Below are positions 17,513 through 24,236 of a DNA stretch of 64,000 nt, in pieces. Position 1 is the stretch's first letter. Every line of letters starts with the position of its first letter. The position numbers were made by a program, and so were the translations under genes. The notes beneath the pieces were generated by a model that did no database searches, was not told the DNA's origin, and was given only the letters and a program-made list of their open reading frames with translations. This stretch comes from Versatilivorator sp963663845. GTDB lineage: Bacteria > Acidobacteriota > Terriglobia > Versatilivoradales > Versatilivoraceae. Where the stretch lies: assembly GCA_963663845.2 (NCBI GenBank), contig OY760650.2:2480001-2544000 (forward strand), written 5' to 3'.

Positions 17513-18271
17513 ATGCAAAACCGAATGAAGGCCTTGCTGCGCCAGGGCAAGGCGGTCTTTTCCTGCACCATCCGAACCCCGCATCCCAACCTGGCCGAGA
17601 TCGGTGGTCTGGCCGGGTACGAGTGCATCATGCTGGATGCCGAGCATGGAACCATCAGCAGCGACACCCTGGATGCCATGATCCTGGCCGTGCGGGCCAC
17701 CGGGGCCACTCCCATCGTAAGGGTGCCCGGCGTGGAGCGGACCCTGGTCAAGCAGGCCCTGGACCACGGGGCCGACGGCATCCTCTTTCCCCACATCACC
17801 AGCGTCGAGGACGCCCGGGCGGCGGTCTCGCTCTGCAAGTACCCCCCGCAGGGAAGGCGCGGCGCCGGCCCCGGACGCCCCATCGGCTACGGGCTGGAGG
17901 ACGCCCGCGCCTACCTGGACCAGGCCAACGACGAGGTCCTGGTGGCGCTCATGCTGGAGGAGCCGTCTGCCGTGGAGCAACTGGAGGCCATTGGCTCCGT
18001 TCCCGGCATCGATATCTTCAACATGGGTCCCTGGGACCTGTCCACCGCCTATGGGCACCCCATCGAGACCCGCCATCCTCGGGTGCTGCAGGCCCTGGAC
18101 AAGGCCCTGGAGGTCGGCAGGCGTCACGGCATCCACGTGGGTGTCTCGCCCGAGAGCGAAGAGCACGTCAAGCAGCTCTACGACCAGGGCGCCCGCTTCT
18201 TCGAGTCGGTCAACCTGGAGGGCTTCGTGGCGGAGCGCCTGGTCGACTATCGCCGGGCCTGCCAGCCGTAG
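17513..18271 (+). CDS. HpcH/HpaI-family aldolase (2-keto-3-deoxy sugar acid aldolase type)
   Basis: A 252-residue cytoplasmic class II aldolase of the HpcH/HpaI family. These split 2-keto-3-deoxy acids such as 2-dehydro-3-deoxyglucarate or 4-hydroxy-2-oxoheptanedioate to pyruvate plus an aldehyde. The motifs are intact: LDAEHG (41-46) with catalytic His45, IVRVPG (68-73) with Arg70, the metal-ligand region LMLEEP (146-151), and MGPWDLS (171-177) with Asp175. The length is normal. It lies between the lactonase-like lipoprotein and the alpha-glucuronidase-like protein, so a sugar-acid substrate is more likely than an aromatic-pathway one. GAGGATCTCG lies just before the ATG. Confidence 0.9.
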   Translation: MQNRMKALLRQGKAVFSCTIRTPHPNLAEIGGLAGYECIMLDAEHGTISSDTLDAMILAVRATGATPIVRVPGVERTLVKQALDHGADGILFPHITSVEDARAAVSLCKYPPQGRRGAGPGRPIGYGLEDARAYLDQANDEVLVALMLEEPSAVEQLEAIGSVPGIDIFNMGPWDLSTAYGHPIETRHPRVLQALDKALEVGRRHGIHVGVSPESEEHVKQLYDQGARFFESVNLEGFVAERLVDYRRACQP

Positions 18272-18649
18272 TTGGGGGTGGTGGCGGTAGGGGGCCTGCA
18301 CCTTTGAGGAGCGGAACCCGTTTTGCGTGGTTTTGGGGAGGCAGTGCGTTTTGGGACGGTGCTTCCTTTTCGCCGCATTCTCGGCGGCGGTAGGTAGACG
18401 TGACGTCGGGCGGCGTTTCTTTGGAAAAGCAGTGCGTTTCCGAACGGGTGCTTTCTAATCGCCGCGTTCGCGGCTGGGTTGGTGCAGGACCCATACGACC
18501 CCAGGCTTCCGCCTGGGGCTACCCTGAGTCGCTGCTTCGCAGCTCTATAAGGATGGCTTGTAGGGGGCGTTTCGGCGGGTTACCGACTCCAACCGCTGCT
18601 TCGCAGCTCTCCCATAACCCACGACACTGCGGCGGGACAGGATTTTTTA
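18272..18649. other. Intergenic region with short repeats, no gene seen
   Basis: This 378-base gap has no supportable ORF. It contains an imperfect direct repeat of about 45 bases (near 18345-18390 and 18430-18475, sharing GCAGTGCGTTT and CGCCGC-x-TTC), a perfect stem CCCCAGGC-ttcc-GCCTGGGG at about 18498-18517, and two copies of GCTGCTTCGCAGCTCT (near 18533 and 18594). The stems could slow or stop transcription, but no T-run follows, so I do not call a terminator. Confidence 0.6.
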
Positions 18650-21184
18650 ATGGAATATCCCCGTAGGCCAGCTCGGCGCGCCTGCATTATTGCTGCCGCG
18701 TCGCGAGCCTGGTGCTGCTTCCGCGAATTCGCTGAACAGAGACCGTGGGGAATCCGGGGGCGGGCCGGGGGGTGGCCCGGGGCGAGGCATTGGAATTCTC
18801 GCCGAACGGGGATTCGGTGGTGGCGGGCTGGGTTGCCGGTGCTGCTGGCGGCGGCCTTCTGCCTGAGCCCGGCGAGGGCTTTGACCGTTCCGGCGGTCGA
18901 GGAGGCATCGACCCGGGAGCGGTCCCTTCGCTGCTCCATTGTGCTGGGTCGCGAAGCGCCCGATCTGGAGGTCTTCGCCGCCCATGAGCTGGTCCGCTAC
19001 CTGAGAGAGCTCTACGGCATCCGGTCGGAGCTGGTCCGGGACCTGGGGACCGGTTCGGGACTCGGCATCCTCCTGGGCAGTCCCCAGACCAATCCCGCGT
19101 TTCAATCCATCTTGGCCCATCACGCCTGGCCGGAGGTCAGCGACCAGGGCATGGTCCTGAAGCGGGTGAGGGCCGGAGACCGGGAGCTGCTCATCCTGGG
19201 GGGAGGCAGTCCGGCGGCGACCCTGTGGGCGGTCTACGAGCTGGTGGAGCGCTCGGGCGTCCGCTTCCTGCTGGAGAAAGACGTATTCCCCGAAGTGGCG
19301 GAGCCGTTCCCGCCCCGCCGGCTGGATCTGGTGCGGGAGCCCCGCTTCCGCTTTCGTTCCTACCGCGCCATCAACAACCTGGCCACCTCTCTGATCTTTT
19401 ACGGGATGAAGGACTACCGCCACCTGGTCGATCAGTTGGCCAAGATGAAGTTCAACGTCCTCTATGCGCAGATCTACCCGCACCAGCCCTTCGTCCACTA
19501 CCAGATGCGGGACCAACCCAAGACCACCGGCGTGCTCCACTATGGTTGGAGGGTCCCGATACATGCAGAGACCATCGGCCGCGAGCTGTTCGAGGGGCGA
19601 AGCCAACTGGTGAACCCGGAACTGGCCGGCGCCGCCACCTACCGGGACCGGGTGCGAGCCGCTCAGGGACTGCTGCGCGAGCTGTTCGCCTACGCCAGGC
19701 GCCGGGGCATGCAGACCGGGCTGAATTTCAGGATCAACCAGTTCACCAACGAGTTCAACTGGAAGCTGCCCCAGTGGTCGGACCGGAAGTACATCCCCGA
19801 GGAGGCCATGAAAGGCGCGCGCAACGCCCGCCTGGGAATCTCGGAGTACGCCGTCGATCCGCAGGCGTTTCCCTACATGACGCCTGACAACCCCGCCGTC
19901 ATGGAGCTGAACAAGACCATCATCCAGGCTCACGTCAACACCTATCCGGAAGCGGACTTCTACGGTTTGACCCAGCCGGAGCTGCCGGGAGGCGGAGAGG
20001 CGTACCGGGAGATGTGGGAGCGCCTGGACCGCAAGTACCGGTTGGAGCCGGAGTTCAGCCTGGAACGGATGCTGGAGTCGGCCCGAACCAACACCCTGCC
20101 GGTGGGCGTGCGCAGGGGGGACCGGCCGGTGGAAGAGCTCAAGGGAGCCCTGGCCAACGCCGACACGCTCGACAAGCTGCTCAACGAGGGCGGGATCCTT
20201 AAAGAGACGGCCAATCCCGAGGCCACGGTGGTGGTGAGCACCTTCAGCGACGAATTCTATCCGGTCATGCCCAGGATCTTCCCGGGCCGGGTGATGTTGA
20301 TGGTCCCCATGGATTACCTGACCTCGCTGGCTGCCGAGCGCACCGAAATGCTGGCCTTTGCCGAGAACAGTCCCATGAAGGTGGCGATTCTGGCGACGCT
20401 GGCCGACGACAACATCGGCATCCTCCCCCAGTTGCCCACCCAGCCCCTCCACCGCATCTTCCAGGCCATGGAGCGCTACAACGTTTCCGGCTACTTCGGA
20501 CGGCAGTTCCTGGTCACCAAGCTGGAGGCGGGGACCGCCTACATGGCTCAGGCCTCCTGGTCCTCCGGGGTCACCCCCGAATCGGTCTATCGGGACCAGG
20601 TCCGGCAGGTGTGCGGGGAAGCGGCCGTCTCCGACATGCTGGAGGTCTACCGCGTCCTGGAAGAGGCCACTCTCACCGGAGACCGGGTGGCCATGGGGTT
20701 CCTCTTCCCGGTCACCACCATGATGCGCAAACACTGGCATTCCGATTCGGGCCCCAACCCGGGATGGGAGGAGTTGCGGTCGCACTACCTCCAGGCGGCC
20801 CCGCTGCTGGAATCGGCGCTGGAGAAGAGCCGCCCCCAGGGCAAGAGCTACCTGCGGCAGCTCCTGGGACAGTTGCATTTCGGCGCCGACTACATCGCCG
20901 CCGTGCAGGAAGTGCGCCGGGCCCGGCTGTCTTACCTGCGATCCAGGAAAGCGCTGGCCGGCAAGGACGCCCCGGCTTACGAAAAGGCCATGAACGAGAC
21001 CAACGGCCGCCTGGAGAAGGCGCTGGCTCTGCTGAAGTCGGCCATCCGGCACTGGGCCGGGGCGGTCCGGGACCCCTCCGACCTGGGAGCCCTGGGCGCC
21101 CTCAACCATTTTTGCTACGACTACCTCAAAGGGGTGGCCCTGGACGTCACCCTGGAGTCGGGCACCTGGAGCATTCGGTTTTAG
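18650..21184 (+). CDS. Large secreted protein with alpha-glucuronidase-like N-terminal domain (DUF4838-type)
   Basis: Up to 844 residues. The frame opens with ATG at 18650, but the first 60 residues are Arg/Trp-rich and unlike a signal; a hydrophobic signal (LPVLLAAAFCLSPARA) at about 62-77 suggests the true start lies downstream, perhaps at a non-ATG codon. Residues about 90-230 resemble the beta-alpha domain found before GH67 and GH20 catalytic domains (EVFAAHELVRYL, LGGGSPAATLWAVYELVE, GVRFL). A barrel-like region follows (MKFNVLYAQIYPHQPFVHYQ, FYGLTQPELPGG). This fits large hydrolase-like proteins acting on uronate-bearing glycans; activity is unproven. It ends 13 bases before the amidase gene. 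Confidence 0.8.
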   Translation: MEYPRRPARRACIIAAASRAWCCFREFAEQRPWGIRGRAGGWPGARHWNSRRTGIRWWRAGLPVLLAAAFCLSPARALTVPAVEEASTRERSLRCSIVLGREAPDLEVFAAHELVRYLRELYGIRSELVRDLGTGSGLGILLGSPQTNPAFQSILAHHAWPEVSDQGMVLKRVRAGDRELLILGGGSPAATLWAVYELVERSGVRFLLEKDVFPEVAEPFPPRRLDLVREPRFRFRSYRAINNLATSLIFYGMKDYRHLVDQLAKMKFNVLYAQIYPHQPFVHYQMRDQPKTTGVLHYGWRVPIHAETIGRELFEGRSQLVNPELAGAATYRDRVRAAQGLLRELFAYARRRGMQTGLNFRINQFTNEFNWKLPQWSDRKYIPEEAMKGARNARLGISEYAVDPQAFPYMTPDNPAVMELNKTIIQAHVNTYPEADFYGLTQPELPGGGEAYREMWERLDRKYRLEPEFSLERMLESARTNTLPVGVRRGDRPVEELKGALANADTLDKLLNEGGILKETANPEATVVVSTFSDEFYPVMPRIFPGRVMLMVPMDYLTSLAAERTEMLAFAENSPMKVAILATLADDNIGILPQLPTQPLHRIFQAMERYNVSGYFGRQFLVTKLEAGTAYMAQASWSSGVTPESVYRDQVRQVCGEAAVSDMLEVYRVLEEATLTGDRVAMGFLFPVTTMMRKHWHSDSGPNPGWEELRSHYLQAAPLLESALEKSRPQGKSYLRQLLGQLHFGADYIAAVQEVRRARLSYLRSRKALAGKDAPAYEKAMNETNGRLEKALALLKSAIRHWAGAVRDPSDLGALGALNHFCYDYLKGVALDVTLESGTWSIRF

Positions 21185-21197
21185 GAAGGAGGACCTC

Positions 21198-22088
21198 TTG
21201 CAGACCGTCAGAGTGGCCGCAGTTCAAATGAACGGAGTTCTGGGTCAGGCCGAGCGGAACCTGGCCGAGGTGGAGCGCTGGGCCCGCAAGGCCGCCGAGC
21301 AGGGCGTGGAGATGGCCTTGTTTCCGGAGCTGGCCATCCACGGCCACTGGATGGCGGAGGAGTGCTGGTCGGCTGCCGAGCCGGTACCGGGAGGTCCCAG
21401 CCTGCGCCGCCTGGAGCAGATCGCCCGCGAGTTCGGCATGGTGCTGGCGGTGGGCATGTCGGAAAAGGAGAGGGACTTGGTCTACAACTGCCAGGTCCTG
21501 GTCGGCCCCGACGGCTACCTGGGCAAGTCCCGCAAGGTCCACATGTCGGAGGACGAGGGCCTGATGTACGTGGGGGGCGCCGCCCTGCCGGTGCATGACG
21601 TGGGGAAGTGCAAGGTGGGCGTCATCGTCTGCTACGACGCCATGTACCCCGAGGTCGCCCGCGTCCTGACCCTCAAGGGGGCTGAAGTGCTGCTGATGGC
21701 GAGCGCCGGCCGCAGCGGCCCCTGGACCGAAGACACCGAGGAGGCCGTCGCCCGCCGGACCAGGGACCAGCTCAGTCTCTACCGCTTCCGCGCCGTCGAG
21801 AACGGAGTCTTCGCCGTGATCACCAACCAGGCCGGGGCGGCGGGGACGGTGGAGTTCTATCGCCCCGAGTATCGGCGTCAGCCCTACCACGCCGGCGGAT
21901 CGCTGATCTTCGCTCCGGACGGCGAGCTGCTGGCCGAGTCCCGAACCCGCAAGATCGAACCCGACATGGCCGTGGCCGACCTGACGGCCGAATCCTTCGC
22001 CAAGGCCCGCGCCAATACCAACTTCACCCTGCGCAAGCGCCGCCCCGATCTCTACCAGGAACTGCTGAGACCGATCACCCGGGATTGA
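21198..22088 (+). CDS. Nitrilase-superfamily carbon-nitrogen hydrolase
   Basis: A 296-residue cytoplasmic amidase of the nitrilase superfamily. The start is a TTG at 21198 with a strong AGGAAGGAGG site seven bases upstream, and it gives the usual N-terminus VRVAAVQMN. The catalytic triad is intact: Glu44 in FPELAIHG, Lys113 in KSRKVHM, and nucleophile Cys145 in VIVCYDAMYPE. Members cleave amides, carbamoyl groups or nitriles. Here it directly follows the alpha-glucuronidase-like gene and is probably co-transcribed, so an amide on a sugar or sugar-acid intermediate is a reasonable guess. A hairpin follows at 22109. Confidence 0.9.
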   Translation: MQTVRVAAVQMNGVLGQAERNLAEVERWARKAAEQGVEMALFPELAIHGHWMAEECWSAAEPVPGGPSLRRLEQIAREFGMVLAVGMSEKERDLVYNCQVLVGPDGYLGKSRKVHMSEDEGLMYVGGAALPVHDVGKCKVGVIVCYDAMYPEVARVLTLKGAEVLLMASAGRSGPWTEDTEEAVARRTRDQLSLYRFRAVENGVFAVITNQAGAAGTVEFYRPEYRRQPYHAGGSLIFAPDGELLAESRTRKIEPDMAVADLTAESFAKARANTNFTLRKRRPDLYQELLRPITRD

Positions 22089-22108
22089 GGGGCGGGCGGA
22101 TGATGGCG

Positions 22109-22137
22109 TTTCCCGGACTGAGCCGGAGTCCGGGAAA
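22109..22137. terminator. Hairpin between convergent genes
   Basis: A perfect 11-base stem, TTTCCCGGACT (22109-22119) and AGTCCGGGAAA (22127-22137), with a seven-base loop. It lies between the stop of the plus-strand amidase and the stop of the minus-strand toxin. The stem itself supplies short T and A runs on both strands, so it could end transcription from both sides. Confidence 0.6.
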
Positions 22138-22149
22138 GGGGGATGGCGG

Positions 22150-22548
22150 TCAGCTCAGGGTTTCGACAAGCGCCGCGTCCACGATTCTTCGGTCCTGGGT
22201 CAACAGTGTCGCTCCCAGAACGCGGGCGGTGGCCACGATAATCCGGTCTGCCGGGTCACGGTGGAAGGAGTCCGGAAGCGCGGCCACCTCCGTCGCAATT
22301 GCCGGAGAGATGCCCTGGGTCCTGACCCGTGGAGGTGCTACCGCTTTACTCAGCCAATCTCTCAGTGGCAGCGCCAGTCCGATTCGACCGAGACTGTGCA
22401 ACATGGCCACTTCCCAGAGGGAAATGTCCGACACCAGCAATGGCGATTTCTCGCTGGCGCGGTCGAGAGCCTCTCGTTGTCCGGACGAAAGTCGGCCGGA
22501 ATCGTTGAGCCACCAAAGCAGCACGTGTGTGTCGAGCAGTAATCTCAT
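22150..22548 (-). CDS. vapC: PIN-domain toxin (VapC type)
   Basis: A 132-residue PIN-domain protein. VapC toxins are Mg-dependent ribonucleases that cut tRNA or rRNA when freed from antitoxin. The start at 22548 (MRLLLDTHVLLW) is chosen over the in-frame ATG at 22566 because it gives the typical N-terminus and overlaps the antitoxin stop by four bases. Acidic residues expected at the active site are present: Asp6, Glu46 (LWEVAML), Asp98 or Asp101 (RDPADRIIVATA) and Asp119 (LLTQDRRI). The length is normal and the gene appears intact. Confidence 0.88.
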   Translation of the reverse strand: MRLLLDTHVLLWWLNDSGRLSSGQREALDRASEKSPLLVSDISLWEVAMLHSLGRIGLALPLRDWLSKAVAPPRVRTQGISPAIATEVAALPDSFHRDPADRIIVATARVLGATLLTQDRRIVDAALVETLS

Positions 22549-22784
22549 GGCCGCAGGCTTTCCCATTCCTCTTCAGGAAACACCGGACCGACGACGTCAC
22601 CGATCTCACGGACCGTTCCGGCCAGTTCCAACTGAGGGTATTTGGAAAGACTTCCACTTGCGGGAAAGAGCTCGGCAACAGGCCGCCCACGCTTCAGGAT
22701 GACCACGGGCTCGCCGGTTGCCTGAACGCGGTCGAGGATCGCCAGGCAGCGGGCCTTGAAATCGGAGGCATTGATGGTTTCCAT
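22545..22784 (-). CDS. Phd/YefM-family antitoxin partner of the PIN toxin
   Basis: A 79-residue protein starting METINASDFKARCLAILD, with GEPVVILKRGRPVAEL at 24-39; this is the standard N-terminal DNA-binding fold of Phd/YefM antitoxins. The C-terminal part (about 45-79) should wrap the toxin. The stop overlaps the toxin start. Such antitoxins repress their own promoter together with the toxin, and a palindromic site sits immediately upstream of the start codon. Confidence 0.85.
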   Translation of the reverse strand: METINASDFKARCLAILDRVQATGEPVVILKRGRPVAELFPASGSLSKYPQLELAGTVREIGDVVGPVFPEEEWESLRP

Positions 22785-22809
22785 GTGACTAGTCTATGTG
22801 ACTGGTCAC
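22785..22809 (-). promoter_or_regulatory. Probable operator of the toxin-antitoxin operon
   Basis: Two adjacent palindromes lie directly before the antitoxin start codon: GACTAGTC (22787-22794) and GTGACTGGTCAC (22798-22809). They share the half-site GTGACT, and the two GTGACT copies begin 13 bases apart. Tandem half-sites at this position are where Phd/YefM complexes usually bind to repress their own operon. No experimental support; the call rests on symmetry and position. Confidence 0.55.
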
Positions 22810-23309
22810 TATTTTCCAAGAGAATTCTGCTGTGCTTCCATTCCGTCCTTCACACCTCTTTGCGAAATTCTCCCTGTCCGTGCCTGGATCTTTTGGGCGC
22901 GCGGCATGGAGGTGGGTCCCTCAGGGTGACCAGGTAAACTCCTTGTGCGAGATTTTCTTGGGAGCGATGACGCCGCGCCGGCAAACAGCCGTTGGCGCAA
23001 GCCGATGGAATCTCCCATCTCGCGGGGATCGAGCATCGCCGAAATCGCTTTCCTGGCGCGGTGTTTCGTCGATTCGCCTCAGCCCGCCCACGCGACGTTT
23101 CAGGCGTCCCTGTGGGAGTCTTTTTTTTCTTTTATTTTTTTCTATTCAAAACGGTGAAGCCTTGATATATATGTCTCATTCACGCTGCGCAACATTTACT
23201 TGAAGACCCTTGGTGGCGGCTTGTTTCCATTGCTGATGGGGCTTGTCTTCATTGCGGGAAGTCTGTGGTGCGCGGTGACCTATACTTGTGACTACGAGGG
23301 GAGAAGAAA
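22810..23309. other. Intergenic region, no gene seen
   Basis: About 500 bases without a supportable gene. It includes an AT-rich tract at about 23120-23175 with long T runs (TTTTTTTTCTTTTATTTTTT), which contrasts with the GC-rich surroundings. A promoter for the small membrane protein at 23310 should lie in this region, but no convincing -35/-10 pair with normal spacing was found. Confidence 0.5.
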
Positions 23310-23636
23310 ATGCTAACTAGGATTCTCGTCGCTGTAGTGGCAGTCGTGGCAATTGTGAAAGCCTTTGCCCCGGACTTGCAGGATCAAGGTGCTCTTGGGA
23401 TCATTCTGGTCATCGCGGGTGTGGTGTATGCCGCCACGGCCCTCGACGCCGAGGATGCCACGGGCTTCCTGGTGCTGGCCGTTGCGGCTGCGACTGCAGC
23501 CGGGTCGGACGTGCTGGGCGCCATCCCAGGAATTGGCGGTCACCTGGACACCATCGTCGGCAAGATCAGCATGGCGCTGAACGCTGCCGTCGCCACCGTT
23601 GTGGTGCTGTGGACGGTCAACCGCATCAAGGGCTGA
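23310..23636 (+). CDS. Small hydrophobic membrane protein of unknown function
   Basis: A 108-residue protein with about four hydrophobic segments (roughly 2-19, 27-46, 49-67 and 85-104) and Gly/Ala-rich sequence. The last residues (TVNRIKG) are basic and probably cytoplasmic. GGGGAGAAGAAA before the ATG is a good binding site, and an intrinsic terminator follows, so it is a real stand-alone gene. I see no domain I can name. The GIGGHLDTIVGKIS segment between hydrophobic parts is the most polar stretch. Confidence 0.75.
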   Translation: MLTRILVAVVAVVAIVKAFAPDLQDQGALGIILVIAGVVYAATALDAEDATGFLVLAVAAATAAGSDVLGAIPGIGGHLDTIVGKISMALNAAVATVVVLWTVNRIKG

Positions 23637-23660
23637 CCCTCATACTCGTAGGATACTGCT

Positions 23661-23706
23661 CGCCGGACCGGCGGCCGTCGACCGCCGGTCCGGCGGCATT
23701 TTTTTC
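23661..23706 (+). terminator. Strong intrinsic terminator
   Basis: A 14-base stem, CGCCGGACCGGCGG (23661-23674) and CCGCCGGTCCGGCG (23682-23695), with loop CCGTCGA, followed by GCATTTTTTT. It lies 25 bases after the stop of the small membrane protein and is the clearest Rho-independent terminator in the window. Confidence 0.9.
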
Positions 23707-23830
23707 TGGCAGGGACGCAAGGCCGGTCGGGGTCCTGCCCGATTGGCATGCAAGCATGGACCGGCCAGGGCCGGGAGGTCGAACCCCGGCCTGCCCGCGG
23801 CCCACGCCGGAATCCCCTCCTTGAAGTCTT

Positions 23831-24211
23831 TCAGTACGGAAGCCTGCGTCCCGGGAACAAGGTCAGGACGGCCATCCACAGTCCCACCAGGGCCAGTCCC
23901 ACCATCTCCCGGATTTCCTCCACCTCCAGGTTCGCCATCTCGAAGGCGGCGAGCAACTCCCAGGCCGGCAGCGCGCCGGACACCCTCGCGGCCAGCATCC
24001 CGGCCCAGCCCAGCGACCCCAGGGCCAGCACCAGGGGCATGATGCGGGGCACCCTTCCCAGAGCAGCCAGGCAGCAGCACAGGGCGGCCAGGCCGTAGAG
24101 TCCGGCCCAGCGCCAGGGGTCGGGGTCGTTGTACTGGACGGCCAGGCAGAAGAGATACACCAACGCCATGGCCAGGTTCGGCCAACGGAGGGGATGGACG
24201 GGAGGCCTCAT
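23831..24211 (-). CDS. TMEM220-like membrane protein
   Basis: A 126-residue protein with four predicted transmembrane helices. The early motif YLFCLAVQYNDPDPWRW (19-35) is characteristic of the transmembrane family 220 proteins found in bacteria and animals, whose function is unknown. It ends FPGRRLPY. It lies 25 bases downstream of the PQQ dehydrogenase gene on the same strand and is probably co-transcribed with it. Confidence 0.8.
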   Translation of the reverse strand: MRPPVHPLRWPNLAMALVYLFCLAVQYNDPDPWRWAGLYGLAALCCCLAALGRVPRIMPLVLALGSLGWAGMLAARVSGALPAWELLAAFEMANLEVEEIREMVGLALVGLWMAVLTLFPGRRLPY

Positions 24212-24236
24212 GGCGGATGGGGGGGCGAGCCCGCCC

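Noticed and set aside
18272..18649. Possible small genes or a terminator in the gap before the alpha-glucuronidase-like gene
   Set aside because: Frames are Arg-rich and shared with repeat sequence, and the GC stems lack a T-run.
18647..21109. An 820-codon minus-strand frame opposite the alpha-glucuronidase-like gene
   Set aside because: The plus-strand product has recognisable domains; the minus-strand translation is rich in Gly, Gln, His and Val repeats typical of antisense frames.
23113..23155. A T-rich tract that might be a terminator for an unseen gene
   Set aside because: The stem before it is only about four base pairs and no gene ends nearby on that strand.
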